The translations under genes were made by a program, and so were the position numbers. 12,005 nt of DNA from an uncultured Oscillibacter sp. (GTDB taxonomy: Bacteria > Bacillota_A > Clostridia > Oscillospirales > Oscillospiraceae), in NCBI GenBank assembly GCA_951800675.1, contig CATOKC010000104.1:1-12005 (forward strand), written 5' to 3'. Below are positions 6,789 to 12,005 of this stretch, one piece after another (the first letter of the stretch is position 1; each line of letters opens with the position of its first letter). The notes below the pieces were generated by a model that had not been told where the DNA came from, searched no databases, and was given only the letters and a program-made list of their open reading frames with translations.

Positions 6789-7957
6789 AAAAGGCACTGG
6801 AACGGGAGAGGTCCTACCTGGTTGAGCTGCGGCGGGACTTTCACCGGCATCCCGAGCTGGGCCTGTGTGAATTTCGTACCGCGAAGCGGATCGAAGAAGA
6901 ATTGGAGCGTTTCAGAATTCCCCATCGGCGGGTGGGAGAGACCGGTGTTCTGGGCATTTTGCGCGGAGACGGCCTGGGAACGGGCGCGATCGTCCTGCGC
7001 GCCGACATCGACGCTCTGCCCATTCAGGAAACCAATCCGGTAGAGTACTGCTCCCAGACTCCCGGCATCATGCACGCCTGCGGTCACGATGCCCACACCG
7101 CCTGCCTGCTGGCTGCGGCTAAGCTGCTGTCGGAGCGCCGGGCGGACTTCGGCGGAGAGGTGCGGCTTGTCTTCCAGCCCGCCGAGGAAATTGGGCAAGG
7201 GGCACGGCCTTTTGTGGAGGCGGGCGTATTGGACGGGGCAGACCGAGTGTTCGGCATCCACACGGCCTCGGACCTGCCCAGCGGGACCATCGGATTAAAG
7301 TCGGGGCTGAACAATGCCGCTGTAGACCACTTCCGAATCATGATCCTAGGAAAGTCCGCCCATGTGTCCACCCCGCAGCTGGGGGCCGACGCTCTCTATA
7401 TCGCCAGCCACACTGTGGTCGCGCTCCAATCCCTGGTCACGCGGCTTACCTCGCCGGTGGAGCCGGTTATCATTGGCGTTGGAAAGCTGGTGTCGGGAAC
7501 CGCCTATAACGCTCTGGCGGAAACCGCCGAGCTGGAGGGGACGACCCGGTCGGTCTCTCAAGAGAGCCGGGAGAGGATACGGGAGCTGGTTTCCAGAACT
7601 GTCTCCGGCATCTCGGACCTCTATGGCGGGACTACGGAGATCCAATGGACAGATTTTGCCCCGCCTTTAATCAACGATCCCCAGGTGTGCCTGGAGGCGG
7701 CGAAAGCTGTGGAGGCACTGCTGGGTGAAGGCAGGACTGTTACAGATCGGGAACTGTCCCTGGGGGGCGATAATTTCGCGGAGTTTCAGATTCATACCCC
7801 TGGCGCGTATGCGTATTTGGGAACAGGAAACGCCGCCCATCCCCATACATTGCTGCCGAACCATAACGGCGGCTTTGATGTGGATGAAGAAGCCCTGACT
7901 CTGGGCGCGGGACTCTATGCTGGGTATACTTTCTTTAAGCTGGCAAAACGTACATAG
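6776..7957 (+). CDS. M20D-family amidohydrolase (N-acyl-amino acid deacylase type)
   Basis: A cytoplasmic metal-dependent hydrolase of the M20D peptidase family, which includes N-acyl-L-amino acid, hippurate and IAA-conjugate hydrolases. It is 393 residues from ATG 6776; GTG 6770 (two codons earlier) is an alternative because AGGAG (6761-6765) is 4 nt from GTG and 10 nt from ATG. Metal and catalytic motifs are present: RRDFHRHPELG near the start, HACGHDAH (100-107, with C102, H104), FQPAEE (133-138, catalytic Glu), GIH (H162) and H363 in PNHNGG. It is the last operon gene and overlaps the aminotransferase by 13 nt. The context suggests release of methionine from an N-acyl derivative (acetyl, formyl or similar), but specificity is not visible. 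Confidence 0.9.
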   Translation: MRNLKKALERERSYLVELRRDFHRHPELGLCEFRTAKRIEEELERFRIPHRRVGETGVLGILRGDGLGTGAIVLRADIDALPIQETNPVEYCSQTPGIMHACGHDAHTACLLAAAKLLSERRADFGGEVRLVFQPAEEIGQGARPFVEAGVLDGADRVFGIHTASDLPSGTIGLKSGLNNAAVDHFRIMILGKSAHVSTPQLGADALYIASHTVVALQSLVTRLTSPVEPVIIGVGKLVSGTAYNALAETAELEGTTRSVSQESRERIRELVSRTVSGISDLYGGTTEIQWTDFAPPLINDPQVCLEAAKAVEALLGEGRTVTDRELSLGGDNFAEFQIHTPGAYAYLGTGNAAHPHTLLPNHNGGFDVDEEALTLGAGLYAGYTFFKLAKRT

Positions 7958-7965
7958 AGTGATGC

Positions 7966-7998
7966 TTAAAAGAGAAAGCAAGGTCGACCCTCTTTTAA
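7966..7998 (+). terminator. Possible terminator at the end of the met operon
   Basis: TTAAAAGAG (7966-7974) pairs perfectly with CTCTTTTAA (7990-7998); a small palindrome GGTCGACC lies in the loop. It begins 9 nt after the amidohydrolase stop. The T-rich part is within the stem, so it is not a canonical terminator; its position is the main argument. Confidence 0.5.
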
Positions 7999-8023
7999 AA
8001 ATCTGGCCTTATAGCCAAAAGGA

Positions 8024-8302
8024 ATGTGCTATTGCCTTATACTTCTCGCGTTTTTAGCGGCGACTTTTTTGGTCAGGCAGATCATTCGCATTTTATTCTC
8101 GGCCAGCGGCGATGGCGTTCAATTTTCCGATGGTCCAGCCTATAAAAAGGAAGTATATCGTGCGGTCCCCAACAGCTTGAAGGCGGATTTTGACAGGCTG
8201 GACAGGCTTCTCTCTGAGCTGGAACGTCAAACACTTCATTATAGCACGGTTCTATCTGAGCAGAAGGAGTCCTCGCTGCAGGGACAGGGCAACAGCATTT
8301 GA
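8024..8302 (+). CDS. Small hypothetical protein with one N-terminal membrane segment
   Basis: A 92-residue frame I do not recognise. Residues about 4-22 form a single hydrophobic segment ending in basic residues (VRQIIR), and residues about 52-85 are charged and could form a helix (FDRLDRLLSELERQ). The start is weak: AAAAGGA directly abuts the ATG, leaving no spacing for a normal ribosome binding site. It lies in lower-GC DNA just after the met operon, on the same strand. It may be a real small membrane protein, a decayed fragment of a mobile-element gene or chance. I see no lipobox or known catalytic motif. Confidence 0.4.
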   Translation: MCYCLILLAFLAATFLVRQIIRILFSASGDGVQFSDGPAYKKEVYRAVPNSLKADFDRLDRLLSELERQTLHYSTVLSEQKESSLQGQGNSI

Positions 8303-8328
8303 AATTCCCATAAAATCAGTTCAAAATA

Positions 8329-8365
8329 GTTCTGAAAAACTCGGTATTTGATAAGTTTTCAGAAC
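8329..8365. repeat. Inverted repeat (hairpin) in AT-rich DNA
   Basis: GTTCTGAAAAAC (8329-8340) pairs with GTTTTCAGAAC (8355-8365) with one bulged A and a loop of 14 nt. It lies 26 nt after the small membrane-protein frame and could be its weak terminator. It is symmetrical and could act on either strand. Confidence 0.4.
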
Positions 8366-8400
8366 CTTGGATTTTCACTTTTTCTGTGTCCCATCCCATT

Positions 8401-8940
8401 ATGGAATCATTGAAGAACTTTTTCCAACATATTGTTCGCTATATTGGGGTATTTGCCCTGTTTTCAAAATTTCAAATGCTTTGGCCCTGGCTGCAGGGAT
8501 TTATTGCAAAAGCGGAATAGGCGGAGCGTATTATTTCCGCGTGCTGGAGTAGGCAGCAGAGGAGACAGGATTTTTATTACTGTATCGCTCTGCATTATGC
8601 CCCCTTTACGCTTGCAAACCGCATAAAACAAGAGCAGCTAAAAGTGAAGGACAGCTTTGTGGCCGTCAAAGCAAAAGTGGATTCATACTCTGTGGAAATC
8701 GAGAGACTGAACAAGAGCATTCCCCTTAGCAGAGAGCCAGAGCGCCAAAGGATGATGCAGCGGCACTCGGAGCTGTGTAAGCAGCATAAGAGACTCTGCT
8801 CGCTGAAAAACCGTATGGGGGGCATAAACTCCGAATACCACCGGAAACTCGATGATCAAAACAAGGAAACGGGCATTCGCCGTGATTACATTATTGAGAA
8901 CTTTGGCACCAAAGGCAAACGGTGGGGGCAAAATTAGCGA
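8401..8940 (+). pseudogene. Possible amber-interrupted gene of unknown function
   Basis: A single frame reads from ATG 8401 (MESLKNFFQH...) to TAG 8518-8520, then continues open in the same frame to TAA near 8938. The second part has no ATG; its only good internal start is GTG 8644, which would give a 97-residue basic protein. That part looks like real protein: it is hydrophilic, rich in Lys, Arg and Glu, has a likely helical stretch (VDSYSVEIERLNK) and a distinctive end (RRDYIIENFGTKGKRWG). I do not recognise a family. Either the 97-residue product is the real gene, or one longer gene was broken by a stop at 8518. The absence of a clear ribosome binding site at 8644 favours decay. Confidence 0.35.
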
Positions 8941-8969
8941 AAAATAAGCGGGACACCGCATAACAATAA

Positions 8970-9058
8970 AAGGGATCATGATTCGTTCGCAAGCACGGCT
9001 CTGTCCGCCCCAAATACTGTCGGAATCTCACTTATAAGGAGACAAGGGATCATGATTC
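8970..9058. repeat. 15-bp direct repeat pair
   Basis: AAGGGATCATGATTC occurs at 8970-8984 and again at 9044-9058, 74 bp apart. The core ATCATGAT is itself a palindrome. The second copy forms the top of the hairpin at 9036-9070. The pair lies in non-coding DNA near the presumed edge of a mobile element; a duplicated recombination or protein-binding site is possible. Confidence 0.55.
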
Positions 9059-9072
9059 CCCTGTCTCCTTTT
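9036..9072 (+). terminator. Strong hairpin terminator
   Basis: AAGGAGACA (9036-9044) pairs with TGTCTCCTT (9062-9070), and the inner GGGATCA/TGAT.CCC parts continue the stem with one mismatch and one bulge. TTTT follows (9069-9072). It would end rightward transcription from the frame ending near 8940. Confidence 0.6.
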
Positions 9073-9176
9073 CTGTGGGGATCAGCGGGCGATGCGGCAT
9101 GAAAAATCACTTTATTGTGCCGCCTGGGTTATTTACTAGACAGCACAAGCAGAGATCACAATTTCATTTATTCATG

Positions 9177-9220
9177 GAGGTGCGTATAGCTCTAGGGCTA
9201 TTCGCACCTCTCCTTTTTTT
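9177..9220 (+). terminator. Strong intrinsic terminator
   Basis: GAGGTGCGTATAGC (9177-9190) pairs with GCTATTCGCACCTC (9197-9210) with a single T/T mismatch and a 6-nt loop, then TCC and seven T's (9214-9220). This is a well-formed terminator. The 105 bases before it contain no recognisable gene, so it may end a small RNA or insulate the downstream element from upstream transcription. Confidence 0.75.
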
Positions 9221-9278
9221 CGACATTTTTCTGCAAAGTTCCCCATCAAATTTTAGAGAATTTTGCAGAAAACTGTCG
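9221..9278. repeat. 20-bp imperfect inverted repeat
   Basis: The 20 bases at 9221-9240 (CGACATTTTTCTGCAAAGTT) match the reverse complement of 9259-9278 at 18 of 20 positions, with an 18-bp spacer. It immediately follows a terminator and precedes the sigma-like gene by about 190 bp. Spacing and length fit either a dyad operator or recombinase arm sites at an element end. Confidence 0.55.
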
Positions 9279-9308
9279 AACAAATCCGCTGTTTTTTACA
9301 ACAAACCG

Positions 9309-9338
9309 GCTTTTCCCTCAAGTTACACGGGGAAAAGC
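9309..9338. repeat. Perfect 9-bp inverted repeat
   Basis: GCTTTTCCC (9309-9317) pairs with GGGAAAAGC (9330-9338) over a 12-nt loop and is followed by seven A's. It lies in the leader region of the sigma-like gene. On the plus strand it lacks a T run, so it is more likely an operator or RNA structure than a terminator. Confidence 0.4.
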
Positions 9339-9420
9339 AAAAAAATCTTACCTTCCGCCGGAAAGCGCCGTTTCCCATCCGCGCTCGCGAGGTGGAGTCC
9401 CTATATAGCAAAGTATCCGT

Positions 9421-9463
9421 GATCCCCAATCTCAGGTCCCCGCAAATTCTGAGATTGGAGATC
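9421..9463 (+). promoter_or_regulatory. Hairpin that buries the ribosome binding site of the sigma-like gene
   Basis: Bases 9421-9435 (GATCCCCAATCTCAG) are complementary to 9449-9463 (CTGAGATTGGAGATC) at 14 of 15 positions, with a 13-nt loop. The right arm contains GGAG (9457-9460), the only Shine-Dalgarno-like sequence before ATG 9470. In RNA the hairpin would hide it; as DNA the dyad could be a repressor site. Confidence 0.6.
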
Positions 9464-9469
9464 ATAGAA

Positions 9470-9955
9470 ATGCAAAAATGGCAGAAAAGCCGGAATTACC
9501 GGCGCGTCAAAGATGAAAGCGGCAATGTTGTCGCCAATATCATCACAGTCGATGGCGTAGATGTGGAGGTTACGGAGGAAGTATTCCTCGCCTATTCCCA
9601 GATGGATCGCCGGGAACGGTATCTGGATGAACAGCAGGAAGAACACCCACAGGTTTCCTTGGAACTGCTAACCGCCCATGATGTTCCCATCGACTTGTAT
9701 GCAACGCAGCACGAAATTTCCGCTGAAGAGTCCGCCATACAGAGGGAAGAGTGCGCAGAGGCTACCGTACATAAAGAGCGCCTTGCTTTGGCGCTTAGTT
9801 CGTTGAGCGCAGAGGAACGGGAACTCATCCAAGCCCTCTTTTTTGACGGCGAGTCTGTCCGGGAATACGCCAAAAGACTCGGCGTTTACCACCGGACCAT
9901 TATTTACCGTCGAGACAAGCTGCTGGAAAAGCTGTACAAGAAAATATTTTCTTGA
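9470..9955 (+). CDS. Sigma-70 region 4-like helix-turn-helix protein of mobile elements
   Basis: A 161-residue protein. ATG 9470 is preferred because the longer open frame starts with a TTG in an inverted repeat and its first 69 codons read like non-coding DNA. The N-terminal 40 residues (RRVKDESGNVVANIITVDGVDVEVTEEVF) are of the kind seen in element-borne sigma-like proteins. The middle is acidic (QQEEHP, EISAEES). Residues about 105-158 (LSSLSAEERELIQALFFDGESV.EYAKRLGV.HRTIIYRRDKLLEKL) match sigma region 4, with the helix-turn-helix at roughly 127-150. No region 2 (core-binding) is evident, so it is probably a DNA-binding regulator rather than a full sigma factor. Its Shine-Dalgarno lies within a 15-nt inverted repeat, so translation may be controlled. 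An 18-bp palindrome (9937-9954) overlaps the stop. Confidence 0.8.
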   Translation: MQKWQKSRNYRRVKDESGNVVANIITVDGVDVEVTEEVFLAYSQMDRRERYLDEQQEEHPQVSLELLTAHDVPIDLYATQHEISAEESAIQREECAEATVHKERLALALSSLSAEERELIQALFFDGESVREYAKRLGVYHRTIIYRRDKLLEKLYKKIFS

Positions 9956-10413
9956 AAAGTTTTATCCACCCCACTGGTTTTTCGGGATAGGAGTGAGAGG
10001 GAAACATCACGACAGCCTCTCTCTGCTCTTTGAGAACCGAATATCAGCAGTACGGGGAACCACCCGGACAGACGAGCGTCCAGCAGCGCACGCCACGATT
10101 CCGGAGGTCCCGCGCCGCCCCCGCCGGGGGGGGCCGGGAGGGACCTCCGGCGAGCGAGAATGCCACCCGCTGGGATGGCCTTTGGCAAGGCCGTCAGCGT
10201 TGACCCTGCCCGGGTACACAATGAGACACCTATGCGCGGCCTGAGATCCAGGCCGTGGGGCTGCCCTGGGGTTGAAAGCAGTAGAGACCCCTGGTACACG
10301 CCCGCGCGGATCTTGCCGGACCCGACCCGTACTGTTCCCGATCCACCGGGGCGCGAGCTGCGAATACGGTGGAAGCGACAGAAGAAAACGAAATTGTTGA
10401 AGGAACTTTACGG
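9956..10413 (+). other. GC-rich, hairpin-dense non-coding region before the helicase gene
   Basis: No convincing gene is seen in these 458 bases. Several stems stand out: a perfect 11-bp arm pair CCGGAGGTCCC (10101-10111) with GGGACCTCCGG (10140-10150) enclosing a C-run/G-run stem; CGCTG (10168-10172) with CAGCG (10195-10199) enclosing GGCCTT/AAGGCC (10177-10182/10187-10192); GGCCTG (10238-10243) with CAGGCC (10249-10254); and GGGGT (10268-10272) with ACCCC (10287-10291). This succession of GC hairpins resembles a structured RNA, a long regulatory leader of the helicase gene, or an origin such as oriT or a single-strand origin. I do not recognise a named RNA family. One open frame here (10160-10417) overlaps the helicase start as ATGA and is treated in the findings. 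Confidence 0.5.
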
Positions 10414-12005
10414 ATGATTTACCAAAACAGGCAAGATGCCCATAAGGACATCGACCATATTTTCAAAGATTTGCTCCCCGTCCAGGGGATGCCGGAGCGC
10501 CCGGAGCAAATCGCCCTGAGCCACCGGATGCTGGAAGCAATGCAGGATGGAGGGATTGCCCTCTGCGACGCCGGAACCGGCATCGGCAAAACCTACGCCT
10601 ACCTCGTGGCCGGAATTGTATTCCACGGTCCACTATCCTCCCGGCCTGTCCTCGTATCCACCTCCAGTATTGCCTTGCAGAAGGCCGTTCGGGACGAATA
10701 CCTGCCCTTTCTCTCCACAGTTCTGGCGAAAGATGGCATAATCACGGAACCCATTCAGGCGGTGATCCGCAAGGGAAAATCCCACTATGTCTGCGACCAG
10801 CGCTTGGAACGGCGGCTGTGTCAGCTGGACCTCCGCAAGAAGAATTGGAGGGCCGGAAACGCCCTGCTCTCCCTACGGGAGAAGCTGGATCTGGACGAAG
10901 CACCCCGCCTCAGCGGTTATGACCGGGAGCGGGTGTGCGTCCCCAAGGTCTGCGACTGCGGGCGGGAGGGCTGCCGGTATCGCACATTTTTGGATAGCTG
11001 CGACGGTGGTCAATATCCCTTCCAGATCTACAACCACAACCTTCTGCTGGCGGACGCCATTCACCGTGGGACAGGCCGCCAGCCCATCCTGCCGGACAGC
11101 CTCGCCATCATCATCGACGAGGCCCACAAGCTGCCGGAAACGGCCCGGCAGATGTTCGGCGTTACCCTCCGGGCCGAGGACATCCAGAGCCTCATCCACG
11201 ATCTGCGGCGGGAGAAATACCTGCTGGCGGCGGACGCCCTGGCGGACACCTCCCGCCTCTTCCTTCGGAAGCTGGAGCGGCCCCACAACCCGGACAAACG
11301 TTTCTCCGAATATGCCCGGCTGCTGGTAGCCCCTAACCGGGCCCTGACGGTGGTCCGAAAGCAGGTCAATCCTCTGCTCACTCCCGCCACCCGCAGGAGG
11401 CTTGAAAAGCTGGCCTCGACAGTGGCACTGTTCAGCGAAGGCCGTCCCGACATGGTCTTCTATCTTGCGGAGGATGCCCGTGATACTGTCATGCTCTGCG
11501 CCACGGTGGCGGACCTGACCGCGCAGCTCCAGAGTACCCTCTGGAGCCAGCCCAGGCCCATCATCCTCACCTCCGGCACCCTCGCAGTGGGCAGCGACTT
11601 CCACCGCTTCCGGGAGGAGGCCGGATTGCTGGAGGACAGCCGGGTGACGGAGTCCGTCTCGCTTTCCCCTTTTGACTACCGGGAAAACTGTCTGCTGTAT
11701 GTGCCGCAGTTCCCGCCCGGTCAAAGGAATGAAGCGTATTACGACAAACTCACTAACGAGATAGCTTTGCTGCTGGATGCGGCCCACGGACACGCCCTGG
11801 TGCTCTTTACTTCCTACGCTGCCATGTCTGCCGTAAAAGAGCGGCTGACGGCGAAGGACCTTCTCTGGCCCCTGTTCACCCTGGGCCGGAACGCAGGGCA
11901 TACCACAGCGCAGTTCAAGGCCAGTCCCGGAAGCGTCCTGCTGGCCACCGGGGCCGCCTGGGAGGGCTTCGATTTCCCTGGAGACTGCGTATCCCTGTTC
12001 GTAAT
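10414..12005 (+). CDS. DinG/XPD-type superfamily 2 DNA helicase, 5' part
   Basis: The frame opens at ATG 10414, 9 nt after GAAGGA (10399-10404), and runs without a stop through the window end, giving 530 residues of a longer protein. Motifs of an ATP-dependent DNA helicase appear in order: EQIALSHRM (31-39, Q-motif-like), Walker A DAGTGIGKT (52-60), VLVSTSSIALQ (motif Ia), DEAH in IIIDEAHKL (235-238), IILTSGTLA (motif III), ALVLFTSYAAM and LLATGAAWEGFDFPG (motifs IV-V). Between Walker A and DEAH there is a cysteine-rich stretch (C127, C136, C175, C180, C182, C187, C196), where DinG/XPD proteins bind a 4Fe-4S cluster. The spacing of these cysteines is unusual enough that the ligands cannot be assigned. 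Chromosomal DinG unwinds replication and repair intermediates; this copy, next to a sigma-like gene, may serve element replication or transfer. Confidence 0.88.
   Translation, partial: MIYQNRQDAHKDIDHIFKDLLPVQGMPERPEQIALSHRMLEAMQDGGIALCDAGTGIGKTYAYLVAGIVFHGPLSSRPVLVSTSSIALQKAVRDEYLPFLSTVLAKDGIITEPIQAVIRKGKSHYVCDQRLERRLCQLDLRKKNWRAGNALLSLREKLDLDEAPRLSGYDRERVCVPKVCDCGREGCRYRTFLDSCDGGQYPFQIYNHNLLLADAIHRGTGRQPILPDSLAIIIDEAHKLPETARQMFGVTLRAEDIQSLIHDLRREKYLLAADALADTSRLFLRKLERPHNPDKRFSEYARLLVAPNRALTVVRKQVNPLLTPATRRRLEKLASTVALFSEGRPDMVFYLAEDARDTVMLCATVADLTAQLQSTLWSQPRPIILTSGTLAVGSDFHRFREEAGLLEDSRVTESVSLSPFDYRENCLLYVPQFPPGQRNEAYYDKLTNEIALLLDAAHGHALVLFTSYAAMSAVKERLTAKDLLWPLFTLGRNAGHTTAQFKASPGSVLLATGAAWEGFDFPGDCVSLFV

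Larger units (their letters stand above)
9221..12005 (+). mobile_element. Probable edge of an integrative/conjugative element (partial)
   Basis: The gene content changes sharply from metabolic operon to a sigma-like helix-turn-helix gene, a long hairpin-rich non-coding stretch and a DinG-type helicase, a set that I associate with integrative/conjugative elements of gut Firmicutes. Lower-GC decayed DNA separates it from the met operon. No integrase, relaxase, coupling protein or att duplication is inside the window, so the left limit given is only the first inverted repeat after a terminator. The right end is beyond the window. Confidence 0.4.

Noticed and set aside
8367..8552. 61-residue frame starting with TTG
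   Set aside because: No ribosome binding site, poor composition and overlap with the slightly better frame from 8401.
9263..9469. 230-residue version of the sigma-like protein from TTG 9263
   Set aside because: The first 69 codons cross three inverted repeats and read like non-coding DNA. ATG 9470 begins the family-like sequence and has a GGAG site.
10873..11901. 342-residue minus-strand frame inside the helicase gene
   Set aside because: It is antisense to a continuous frame with ordered helicase motifs, has no recognisable domain and is a high-GC shadow.
1..12005. CRISPR array, tRNA or rRNA genes
   Set aside because: I saw no regularly spaced repeats, no cloverleaf with tRNA consensus arms and no rRNA-like stretch on either strand.

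Overview
The window looks like chromosomal DNA of a high-GC, Gram-positive anaerobe of the Clostridia type. Ribosome binding sites are strong AGGAGG-like sequences, one promoter is a textbook sigma-A site, MetQ is a lipoprotein, and third codon positions are GC-rich. An intestinal Oscillospiraceae-like bacterium would fit, but that is inference from style and not from a marker gene. The right third is lower in GC at first and then carries genes typical of integrative/conjugative elements.

Left part (1-197): the 3' end of a cysteine synthase gene (cysK). A regulatory leader follows (198-539): a consensus promoter (TTGACA, 17 bp, TAATAT), a 36-codon open frame with its own Shine-Dalgarno and six methionines, four of them within six codons, and a perfect 10-bp intrinsic terminator. 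The next gene's ribosome binding site starts just after the terminator. I read this as a leader-peptide attenuator that senses methionine supply.

Middle part (540-7957): a compact one-strand operon of seven genes: metN, metI, an L-lactate/2-hydroxyacid dehydrogenase, metQ, a GlcD-type FAD-linked 2-hydroxyacid dehydrogenase, a YbdL-like methionine/aromatic aminotransferase and an M20D amidohydrolase. Four pairs overlap or are close to touching. The three met genes form a complete methionine importer. The four enzymes could together turn hydroxy-acid forms (both stereoisomers) and N-acyl forms of methionine into 2-oxo-4-methylthiobutyrate and then L-methionine, or could run in the opposite direction to ferment methionine. 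The operon composition is visible; the substrate assignment is inference.

Right part (7958-12005): a poorly coding, lower-GC junction (about 7960-9260) holds one small membrane-protein frame, one frame broken by an amber codon, a 15-bp direct repeat and two strong terminators. Next comes a sigma-like helix-turn-helix protein gene (9470-9955) whose ribosome binding site lies in a 15-nt inverted repeat. A 458-bp GC-rich, hairpin-dense region without a convincing gene follows (9956-10413). Last is the start of a DinG/XPD-type helicase gene that runs off the window. The sigma-like and helicase genes suggest the edge of an integrative/conjugative element, but no integrase, relaxase or defined attachment site is inside the window.
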